Part shown: piece after piece, positions 32,318 through 41,863 of the stretch
How positions within the stretch are numbered: the stretch's first letter is position 1
Layout: each line of letters begins with the position of its first letter
NCBI GenBank assembly: GCA_002179805.1
Contig: NAVB01000800.1
Span: forward strand, 1-41,863
Direction: 5' to 3'
Source of the DNA: Acanthamoeba lenticulata
Lineage: Eukaryota > Discosea > Longamoebia > Acanthamoebidae
DNA: 41,863 nucleotides
Position numbers and translations under genes: made by a program
The notes under the pieces: model-generated
Database searches by the model: none
What the model was told of the DNA's origin: nothing
Seen by the model: the letters and a program-made list of their open reading frames with translations, nothing else

Positions 32318-35300
32318 ATGCAGTCCAACTCAGCGTCCCTGCTGCACTTCTATCGTGCCCCTGGCCTGTTGCCATCTCAGCAAGGTGTGGAAGCTGTCTT
32401 TGCACCCTGTCGCTGGGCTCCCCCAAACGTGACAGGCGTGCATCTCTGCGTGCAGGCAAAATCAAGGAGAAGCTGGTGCTCGTGACTGGTGAGTCCGACC
32501 GCATCTTGAGCTTCGAGACCGAATACTGCTACATTGTGCAGACGGCTCACGGGCTTGACTCGCACCAGCAACGAGTGTTGCGCTGGCTTCTCAGCGAGAC
32601 CTTTGAACCGCAGAACTTTGGCGACAAGTCCTTCCTTCGGGTGCGCTCCCCTCCCAGCCCGGTCTCTGGACTTGCTTCTTCTAACGCGCTCGCGTGCATG
32701 TCACAGTGCGAGGGCTCGCATGTCTACACGTTCGAGATCGGCCCGCGCCTGAGCTTTGCCACGGCGTGGTCCACCAACGCCGTCGCCATATGCCACGCCA
32801 GTGGACTCTCTGCCATCCAGCGAGTGGAGCGAAGCCGCCGGTAGGGCTGCCTCTTATTGCTCTCTGTCTTTCTCTCTGTCTCTCTGTCTTTCTCTCTTTG
32901 GCCCCTCTACGCTGTCCTCCCTCCCCCTCTCTTAGCAGCTGCAGCAGCGGCGCAGATGGGGCACTTAGTGACGCTGATCCGCCTGCGCACCTCACTTGCT
33001 TTTTTGGGGGATGGGGGGACAGGATCATGTTCGCTCTGGACCAAGCTCTGTCGCCGGAGCAGATTCAGCAGTTCCTGGCTTCGATCCACGACAAAATGAC
33101 CGAGTGCGTCTATGGCGAGCCGCTCCGGTCGTTCGATACCGACGTCCAACCCGAGGTACGTTAAGCTGAAGTGCCAGTCGCGGCCCGCATACAGATAGAA
33201 GCGCCTTTCCTCCTGCTTCTCCGTCTTCTGACGCCGCTGCGCGCTGGTTCAGGGCTGGTTCGTGATCCCTGTGCTCGAGGAGGGGCAGGCTGCCTTGGCC
33301 AAGGTCAACGCGCAGATGGGCCTCGCTTTGGATGACTGGGACCTCGATTACTACACGCGCCTCTTCACTGAGGTGTGCCTTCCTCGCTCCTCCTCCCCCC
33401 TCCTCCTCCTCTCTTTCCCTCTCTTTCACTCCCCTCCTCTTCCTTCCTTCCTCCGTCAATCACGCTTTCGTGGGCAGTGTGATCTGACCGACCCCATCTT
33501 CCTTCGGTCATGGGCGAGGGCAGGTCATGAAGCGCAACCCGACTTCCGTGGAGGCCTTTGATATCTCGCAGTCCAACAGCGAACACTCGCGGCACTGGTT
33601 CTTCAAGGGCAGGCGCGTTCTCTCTCTCCCCTCCCTCCTCCAATACTTACCGCCACAGCAGGCCTCAAGCTGGGCGCGGAAAACCCGTGCTGTTCCGCGT
33701 GCGCGGATCGCTGACATGGGGCGGCTCCGCAGGCTGGTCATCGACGGGCAGGAAGTCCAGGAGTCACTGATGGACCTCGTCATTGGCACGCTGGAGGCTC
33801 ACCGCAACAACTCCCTCATCGCTTTCCGGTACGCGCGTGCCGCCCCGCAGACACCTCGCCCCTCGCCCGCCCCTCTTCTTACGATTGATGGGGCTATTTG
33901 TGGCTGCTTTTTGGGGACGCACACCACGGCACACACGCACACGCACACATGCCCTCCTCTATATACAGGGACAATTCGTCGACCATTAAGGGCTACCGGA
34001 TCAAGGCTCTCGTCCCGTCCACGCCCGGTGAGCCGGGCCCTCTGGCGGTGCAAGACGTCGACTATGACCTGCTCCTCACTGCCGAGACCCACAACTTCCC
34101 CACCGGTATGCTTCTGGTTGTTTTCGCCCCAGGCGCCCCAGTCACCCCCCCCCCCCAATAGCCACACAAGCGTAAGGGGTGAGGAGTGGGCCAACTCTGA
34201 GTTGTGGGGGGGGGGGCTCGGGTGTAGGCGTGGCACCCTTCCCGGGCGCTGAGACCGGAACGGGCGGTCGCATCCGAGACACGCACGCCACCGGTGCGTT
34301 CTCTCGTCCCCCCCCCTTCCCCTCCCTCGAGGGAGAGGGGAGAGGGGGCAAGCTTGTGGTGGCTCGCCTGGCCTGTGCTGTCTGCGTGGGCTGACGCGTG
34401 TGCGTGAATATGTTATGACACGCATGGGCCGAATTGCTAGGCCGCGGGTCGTTGGTGGTGGCCGGCACCGCGGGCTACTGTGTGGGCAACCTCCATATCC
34501 CGGACTACGCGCTCCCGTGGGAGGAGGAGTGCAAGCACTGGAAGTACCCGGCCAAGTTCGCCAGCCCGCTCCAGATTGAGGTTGAGGCGTCCAACGGTGC
34601 GAGCGACTATGGCAACAAGTTTGGCGAGCCCATCATCGCCGGCTTCACGCGGTCCTTTGGCATGCGTCTGCCCAACGGCGAGCGGCGCGAATTCCTCAAG
34701 GCATGCCCTCGTCCCCTTCCCCCCTCCCCTCCCCCTCCCACCGGGCACTCGGCTTCCGGAGGTGATGATGACGAAAGACATCCGGCACCACCGCCGCCCC
34801 CACCACCACCAAAACCAGCCGATCATGTTCACGGCCGGGCTCGGCCAAATGGACCACCAGCACATGGAAAAGGGCAAGCCGGCCAAGGGCATGCTCGTGG
34901 TCAAGCTCGGCGGGCCGGCCTATCGCATCGGTGTCGGTGGCGGTGCCGCGTCGTCCATGGTGCAGGGCACAAACGCCGAGGAACTCGACTTTCAGGCGGT
35001 CCAGCGCGGTGACGCCGAGATGGGGCAGAAGGTCAACCGCGTTATCCGCACATGCGTTGAGCTGGGCGCCCGCAACCCCATCGTGTCCATCCACGATCAG
35101 GGCGCTGGCGGCAACGGCAACGTTCTCAAAGAAATCGTGGAGCCCGAGGGCGCTCGCATCGGTATCGCCTGTCGCTCTCTCTCTCTCTCCCTCCCTCTCT
35201 CCTCTTCTTATCCTCCTCCTCCTCCTCCTCCTTTGCGGGGGTGGGGGGGGGCTGGAGGAGTCTCGCTGTGTATAACGTTGGGTGGCGTTCGTGGGGGCAG

Positions 35301-38300
35301 AGATCCGTTCGATCCTCCTGGGCGACCACACGCTCTCCGTGCTCGAGATCTGGGGCGCCGAGTATCAGGAAAACGACGCCCTCCTCCTCAATCCCGAGGA
35401 CGCCTCGCTCTTCGACCGCATCTGCCACGTACGCCCCGGCTGCGCTCTTCCCTCCCCGCTCGTCCTCTTCTATGTCTCTCTCTTCCCCTCTTCCTCTTTC
35501 CCGCTTGGCCAGAAACGCCAACACCTGCAGGTGGATGTGTTGTGCTTCCTTTCCTTCCTTCCTTCCTTCCTTATTCTCGATGTGGGACGAGAACGACGAC
35601 TCACCTCGTGCTCGGGCCCGGGGCCGCGGGGGGGGGGAGTAGCGCGAGGATTGCCCGTACGCTGTTGTGGGCGTCGTGAGCGGCGACGGCCACCTGGTCT
35701 TGCACGACCAGAAGGACGACTCGATTCCGCTTGACCTCGACCTGGCACGCCTTGCCTCGAAGTAGCCGGTTTCTTATTATTGTTGTCATTCCTTACTCTC
35801 CACACGCACACACGTATACACACGCACACACACGGGCGCAGGAGTCATTCTTGGCCAAGATGCCCCGCAAGACCTTCGTCAGCGACCGCCTCGAGCTGGA
35901 GCAGGCGCCGTTCGTCTTCCCTTCGTCTCTCCGTACGACGCGCATACCCTTCCCCCTCCTCTCTTTCTGCCCTCCCCCTTTTCTCTTCTCTCCAGAATCC
36001 GTTTTACTCCCCCCTCCCCCTATCGTCCTCTCTTCCTCCTGGCCTGTGGCGCCAACGGTCGGAGGCCCACGCGCCGCACCCCCCTCCCCTCATAAATAGG
36101 AGGAGCTTCATGTCCGCTGACTGCCGCCTTTGGGGGGGATCAGCGGCGGGCGACCCGCAGGGGGCGGTGGGGGAGATGCTGTCGCGCGTGTTGCGGCTGC
36201 TGAGCGTGGGATCCAAGCGCTTCCTGACCACCAAGGTCGATCGGTCGGTGACGGGCCTCATTGCGCAGCAGCAGTGCGTGGGCCCGCTGCACATCCCGCT
36301 GTGCGACTACGCCGTGGTGGCCCAGTCCTATGAGGGCCTCACCGGCGGTGTCACGGCCGTAGGCGAACAGCCCATCAAGGGTCTTCTCAACCCGCAGGTC
36401 TGCTCCCCCCCCTTCCCATCCCCACAAGTCCCCACCACCCTGCACAACGCTTGTGTGTTTGTGTTTGTGTTTGTAAGAGAGAGAGAGAGAGAGAAAGAGA
36501 GATTGGAGGAGGAGGGGAGGGGGGGAGACGTACCTTACCAGGGGCTGTCTGCGTGTGCCCCATCACTGACTTGTGGGTGGGTTTGTGGGGGGTGTATCCC
36601 GCGACAGGCGATGGCGCGCATGTCGGTGGGCGAGATGCTCACCAACATCGTGTGGGCTAAGCTCAGCGGTACAGTCCTCGCCCAAGGGGGCGGGAGGCCC
36701 GCGCCCAATCGGCGGAATACTGACGGCCCATGTGCTTTGTGGGCTTGTTCTGCACGTGATTGGCGGTAGGTCTCGGTGACATCAAGTGCAGTGGCAACTG
36801 GATGTGGGCAGCCAAGCTGCCGCATGAGGGCGCCGCCCTCTACGATGCCTGCAAGGCCATGAGCGATATGATGATTCAACTCGGCATCGCCATCGATGGC
36901 GGCAAGGACAGCCTGAGGTCTCGCCTCTCCTTTTCTCTCTCTCTCTCTCTCCTTTTCTCTCTCTCTCTCTCTCGGACATGGAGTGGGGGAGGGAGCGGAG
37001 AGCGAGAGGCAGGAACTCTGCTGGCGTGTGTACATGGTTTAGGATCATTTACTTACCTATAATGCTTGGGCTTGTGCGTGCAGTATGGCGGCTCTCGTGG
37101 AAGGCGAGACCGTGAAGGCACCGGGCACGTTGGTCGTATCAGGCTACTGCTCTATGCCGGACCTGTCCAAGAAGGTCACGCCCGACCTCAAGGGCCCACT
37201 TGCTGGCATCCCGTCGACGCTCCTCCTCATCGACCTCGGTGCCCAGGTACCGTTGCACGCCCACTTGGTGCGGGGGGGGGAGGGAAATGGTTTTTGGGGG
37301 GAGGAGGTGGGGGCTGAGGCTCTGAAACGCGCGGGGCTTGGGGAACGGCGATCGCGTGGGTCCTCTGCTGCAGAAGAACCGTTTGGGCGGGTCGGCTGCT
37401 GGTCAGGTGTTCAACCAGCTCGGCGGGGAAGTCCCCGACGTGGATGACGTGGAGCAGCTGAAGCAGGCCTTCCTCGCTGTCCAGGAGCTGCTCGATCAGG
37501 GCAAGATCTTGGCCGGACATGACCGCAGCGACGGAGGCCTCATCACCACTCTCCTCGGTATGCACTCCCCCTAACCCCCACGTACGATCCCTGTGCCTCC
37601 GGTCTAATCCGCCGCGCGCAGAAATGGCCTTTGCGGGCAACTGTGGCCTCACCTTCACCGTCAACTTGAGCCGCACCGAGAACGAAGGTGCACTATAGAG
37701 ATCTCCTGCCTGTGTCCTGTGTTTCGATTCGCGTGCAATCTCCTCCGTGTGTGTGTGTGTGTGTGTCGCCCTTTTGACGCGGCCTGCGCTTGTCCATTGG
37801 GGGGGGGGTTGAGGGAGCAGATCTGGCGATGACGATCGTGCGCAGCCTGTTCGCCGAGGAGCTGGGCCTCGTGCTCGAGGTGCGCTCCGAACATGCCGAC
37901 GAGGTGCGGGCATTCCTCCACGCCCAGGGCATGCAGCACGTGATCACGCTGGGCACCACGACTTCCGAAGATCGCATCCGGGGGACGAGCCACGGCCACC
38001 TCATCCTTGACCAGCCCATGACCCGCCTTCGGTTCGTTCATCACGCTGCTCAACAACAACAACAACAGACGGCGATACACGTCATGTCCGCAAGCCCTCC
38101 CCCTCTTGTTGACATGAAACTCTTTCGTTTGTGGCGGTGATGGTCTTTTGCCGGGCGGTTTTGGGGGAGACCAGGGACATGTGGGAAGAAACGTCCTTCC
38201 AGCTCGACAAGCGCCAGGCCAACCCCAAGTGTGTCGGCGAGGAGCAGGCTGGCCTTGCGTCCCGCCAGGTATTGCCCCTCCCCCAAAATCATCCTCTCCC

Positions 38301-40055
38301 AAACGCGTCTTCCCGCACACCCTTGGGACATGCCTTTACGTCTATCGAGGGCGCCGGGGACTGCTTGTGACCGACACATTTCTATTTATGTTTTTTTTCT
38401 TGTGTTTTTTTTTTTCAATTCATAGGCCCCGCCGTACCGCTTGTCTTTTGATCCACGCCCTACGCCGTCGTCGTGGTTCGCGGAGCCGCTGCCTCGCGTC
38501 GCCATCCTGCGCGAGGAGGGCTCCAACGGTGATCGGTCCGTCCCCTGCCCCTCACCATCTAGTTCCTCCTCCTCCTCCTCCTCCTTCTCCCCTTCTTATC
38601 CCCTTCCCCCCCCCCCCGACATGCGGGGGAGGGGGCGTTCCTACTCTCTCGCTGGCATTTGTTTGCCTCAAGTTTAAATAACAAACGACTGTATATGAAT
38701 TGTTGTTGATGAATGTCGTATGTCGCGTGGTCCTGTTCGGTAACTAGCGAAATGGCCGGGGCGTTCCATGCGGCCGGGTTCGAGGCCTGGGATGTCAAGA
38801 TGCGCGATTTGCTCGAGGGGCGCGTCTCTCTCGCGCAGTTCCGCGGCATCGCCTTCGTTGGCGGGTTCAGGTTCGCCTCCTCCATCATCCGTTCCTCATG
38901 AATGAATGGATGATGGACGGTGGTGGTGGTTTGGACCACGTGGTGGTGGTGGTGGGCAGCTACGCCGATGTGATGGACTCGGGCAAGGGCTGGGCGGGCC
39001 TCATCCACTTCAACAAGAAACTGCTCGAGGTGCGTCTCCCCTCCGGCAAGTTCCTGGGGCTTCCTCTTTTGCTTCAATCGCCCATAAATATATAATATTT
39101 TAGTTTTTTAAACTCTCTTTGGTCTAATCTGTCGCACCCGCGCTTCTTTGGGGGGTTGGGGGGGGGGCAGGAGTTCCAAGGGTTCTACCGACGGAAGGAC
39201 ACGTTCTCGCTGGGCATCTGCAATGGGTGCCAGCTCATGGCGCTGCTGGGCGCCATCCCGTTCCCCAAGCACGAGCAGGCCCTCGAGGCTGACGATCATG
39301 AGGCCAGCGAGGCCGAGGCGGCCTGGTTCCAATCGCAACCGCGCTTCATCCACAACGAATCTGAACGCTTCGAGTCGCGCTTCGTGACGCTCAAGATCAT
39401 GGAGGGCAACCCATCCATCTTCCTCCGCGGTAACGCGTTTCTCTCTTTCTTTCTCTTCTTTCTCTCTCTCTCTCTCTTTGCTCCTTCCCCCTCCCCGCAT
39501 GCAAAAAACCCTCCTGAGGGGGTTCGTACATCTCTTGATATGTTTTCGGGGATTTGGGGTCGGGCAGGCATGGCGGGGTCCTCGCTCGGCTGCTGGTCGT
39601 CCCATGGGGAGGGCAAGGTCCACTTCCCGAGCAAGGCGATCGAGGAGCAAGTCTTGCAGCAGCACTTGGCCCCCATCCGCTACGTCGATGATCACAACCA
39701 CCCCACTGAAGCGTACGCGTGCCCCCCCCCCGGGCTTCGCCTCCACTTGTTGGGGTCTTGAGACAAACTCATCAACGTACTTGCGCTCGCTGCCCTCCAC
39801 GTGCGCAGGTACCCGTTCAATCCCAACGGCTCGCAGGAGGGCATCGCGGCTCTCTGCTCTCCGGACGGACGTCACTTGGCCATCATGCCTCACCCGGAGC
39901 GCACCTTCCTCAAGTGGCACTGGGCGTGGATGCCCCACGAATGGCGCGACACGGTGCCGGTGTCTCCCTGGCTTCATCTCTTCCAAAACGCGCGCCGTTG
40001 GTGCGATGAGACCACAACGCCGGAGACGGCAGCCCCAACACCAACGTCGCTGTAG
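32318..40055 (+). CDS. PFAS: Phosphoribosylformylglycinamidine synthase (FGAR amidotransferase)
   Basis: Twenty-eight exons, all in phase, encode 1,361 residues (human 1,338). Exons: 32318-32384, 32456-32640, 32707-32840, 33023-33155, 33253-33372, 33524-33612, 33733-33828, 33969-34105, 34228-34293, 34441-34700, 34819-35161, 35301-35428, 35643-35744, 35842-35932, 36144-36397, 36608-36668, 36770-36917, 37084-37246, 37374-37557, 37622-37687, 37821-38031, 38175-38268, 38426-38535, 38748-38870, 38960-39029, 39171-39429, 39568-39712, 39809-40055. The N-terminal domain has IGPRLSFATAWSTNAVAIC. The synthase halves show SNSEHSRHWFFKG, ETHNFPT, GGRIRDTHATG, GGPAYRIGVGGGAASS and DGGKDSL. The C-terminal glutaminase has Cys1162 in GICNGCQ and MPHPERTF. 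It makes FGAM from FGAR, glutamine and ATP, step 4 of purine synthesis. Introns 6, 10 and 13 start with GC. Exon 14 has a poorly conserved end. Confidence 0.95.
36476..36502. repeat. (GA)n run in a PFAS intron
   Basis: A run of alternating G and A lies in the intron after exon 15, followed by further purine-rich sequence. A comparable (CT)n run fills 36932-36973 in the intron after exon 17. Confidence 0.85.
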
Positions 40056-40310
40056 GCCTGTCAAGCGGGGCACCAAAAAAAGGAGAAATCGACTTTTTCT
40101 TTTATGGCCACACTTTTTTCTAATGCATTTTCTTATGAATCCGCAACTCCGGCCAGCGCAGAGAGTCCGAACGTCGCGCAACGTTCTGCGTGTGCTTTGG
40201 CCTGCGAGAGCTTGGCCCGCGGAGTCTGGCCGCCGTCTTTCTTCTTCCCTAGCCTGGCCTTGCCGGAGAGCACTCAACACTCGGTCGTCACCAGAACTGC
40301 CACTCCCTCA
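40056..40310 (+). other. Spacer between PFAS and PPAT
   Basis: Two hundred and fifty-five bases separate the PFAS stop from the PPAT start on the same strand. It begins with an A-rich and then T-rich stretch after the PFAS stop. No reading frame with support was seen. Confidence 0.5.
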
Positions 40311-41646
40311 ATGGACTACGAGAGAGACACCCCGTTCCGGTTGGGTCGTGCCGACGATGACGACAAGCCCAAGGAGGAATGCGCCATCTTTGGGTACGAT
40401 CTCCCTCCCCGCCACCGGTACCGCCTTAGCGCCTGCACAAGCTGAAGTGATCTGCAAATCGGGCACGTGTTTGGTTCACACAACTAGCGTGTACGATCCC
40501 AACGGTGAGGTTCAGGCTTCACGCGTGACCTTCTTCGGCCTGCACACGCTCCAGCACCGAGGTCCGCCTCCCTGTGCCTACCACTTGGGATAATGCCCTT
40601 GTGACACCCACCCACCCACACCCACTCACTGTACACGCGTGTCATCCCGTCCTGCAGGCCAGGAAGGCTGCGGGCTGGCTTCGAACGATGGCTCCAACTC
40701 CTTCCGCGTGCACAAGGGCATGGGCCTCGTCACGCAGGTCCTCTTCTTCTTCCTCCTCCTCCTTCCCGCCGAGGTCATTCCCCAGATGGCTTTTGCAATG
40801 ACACACGCCACGTGACAAGTGCAGGTGTTCAAGGAGAAAACGATGAAGTTTCTCAAGGGCAGCAGCTGCATCGGGCACAACCGCTACTCGACTGTTGGGT
40901 CCTCGCAGCTCACCAACGCGCAGGTCCGTGTGGACGGACCTGGCCCCGCCACCTTTTCCTCTTCCCCCTGTTCCCCCTTTTCCTACCCCCCCCCCCAAAG
41001 CCCGGCGGATGATGATGATGATGCTGATGACGTGCGCTGTGTCGTGCGTCTGGTGGGGCGCCCCACACCGCAGCCTTTTGTGGTCGAAACGTTGCACGGG
41101 CCACTCGCAATTGCCCACAATGGGCAGCTCACGTCCACTCAGAACTTGCGCCGCCAACTGCTCGAGACCGGAGTCGGCATGTTCACGTCGTCCGACACCG
41201 AAGTGCTTGTGCAGGTGCGTCTGTCGTCACTCCCCTCATCCCTCCCTCCATCGCCCCTTGCCATGTGTGGCAACAAACCATTGAGAAGTCGACAAAAATT
41301 GATTTTGGGGGGTTTTTTGTTGGGGGTGTGGTGGGGGGGGGTGGGTTAGATATTGGCCAAGCGCCCGCCAAACGAGGGCGAGCACAAGGCGGACTGGGAG
41401 GGGCGCATCAAGCGGCTTATGGAGTACACCTCGGCTGCTTACTCGCTCGTCATCATGACCAAGGTGGGGTCCACATCCACCCACCCATACACCCACACAA
41501 ACGCACTCTCTTTCTCTCTATCTCCCTCCCTCCCTTCTATCTCCCTTGTCCTATCCTCCTCCTCCTCCTCCTATCGGAAGCCCTGCCCCTCACTGCCGCT
41601 TGTCCCCCGTTTCCGCTTGTCCCTCGAGGGCCTCTCTCTCTGTTTG

Positions 41647-41683
<37 letters not shown>

Positions 41684-41806
41684 TTCTTCGTGTGTGTATG
41701 GTGGTGTGTATGGTGGTGTGGCTACCCTCATCGGCAGGACGCGATGTTCGGCGTGCGGGACCCCTATGGCTTCCGCCCGCTTTGCGTTGGCCAGATCCCT
41801 CCCGAC
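40311..41806 (+). CDS. PPAT: Amidophosphoribosyltransferase, N-terminal part (right window edge)
   Basis: Seven exons, 40311-40393, 40488-40561, 40658-40737, 40825-40923, 41074-41214, 41350-41463 and 41738-41806, give the N-terminal glutaminase half. A 23-residue propeptide precedes Cys24 in ECAIFGVYD, which becomes the N-terminal nucleophile after processing. Further markers are [45 protein letters not shown] and the [10 protein letters not shown] motif. The enzyme transfers the amide of glutamine to PRPP, the committed first step of purine synthesis. The phosphoribosyltransferase half must lie beyond base 41863. It follows PFAS directly on the same strand, so steps 1 and 4 of one pathway are neighbours. 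Confidence 0.95.
41635..41694. repeat. (CT)n / (CTGT)n tract in a PPAT intron
   Basis: A pyrimidine-rich run with CTGT and CT units fills the centre of the last complete PPAT intron. Confidence 0.85.
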
Positions 41807-41863
41807 GTACGCGTCTCTTCCCCCCCCCCAACATCCCATCCCGCCCCGCGCCTTGAATCCTCC

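Overview
The window is nuclear DNA of a GC-rich, intron-dense unicellular eukaryote. Every well-recognised protein only becomes continuous after removal of short introns of roughly 50-300 bases. Most introns begin GTRCG or GTATG and end AG, and many carry C/T or G tracts. Exon joins below were worked out by hand from splice sites, reading phase and family conservation; in every complete gene model the exon lengths sum to a multiple of three. Gene density, intron style and gene content suggest Acanthamoeba or a close amoebozoan, but this is an inference and not proven by any single gene.

Layout, left to right. A TTC38-like TPR protein (-, cut by the left edge) is divergent from a Pro/Ser-rich protein (+). 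Convergent with the latter is a 15-exon UMP synthase (-). Two compact minus genes follow: a DJ-1/PfpI protein and an RsmE-type rRNA methyltransferase. A RING/TRAF/VPS62 protein (+) comes next, then a run of minus genes: a 117-residue orphan, a RING-ARB2 fusion, eIF2-gamma, a short paralogue of the Pro/Ser-rich protein, a PH-PH-FHA protein, a securin-like protein, an alpha/beta hydrolase, a large charged protein, and a ~1,910-residue AT-hook protein. From 32318 the strand switches to + with phosphoribosylformylglycinamidine synthase (28 exons) followed after 255 bases by amidophosphoribosyltransferase (cut by the right edge).

Themes. Three nucleotide-biosynthesis enzymes lie in one 42-kb segment: UMPS for pyrimidines, and PFAS and PPAT (purine steps 4 and 1) in direct tandem. 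The most novel candidates are a securin-like anaphase inhibitor with KEN box, D-box and a DIE pseudosubstrate motif; two unusual RING fusions (RING-ARB2 and RING-TRAF-VPS62); a pair of proteins sharing an EFLDF..FMQDE motif behind a phase-2 intron at the same place; and an apparent excess of GC-AG introns (5 of about 111 modelled). I saw no rRNA, tRNA, transposon, CRISPR array or viral gene.
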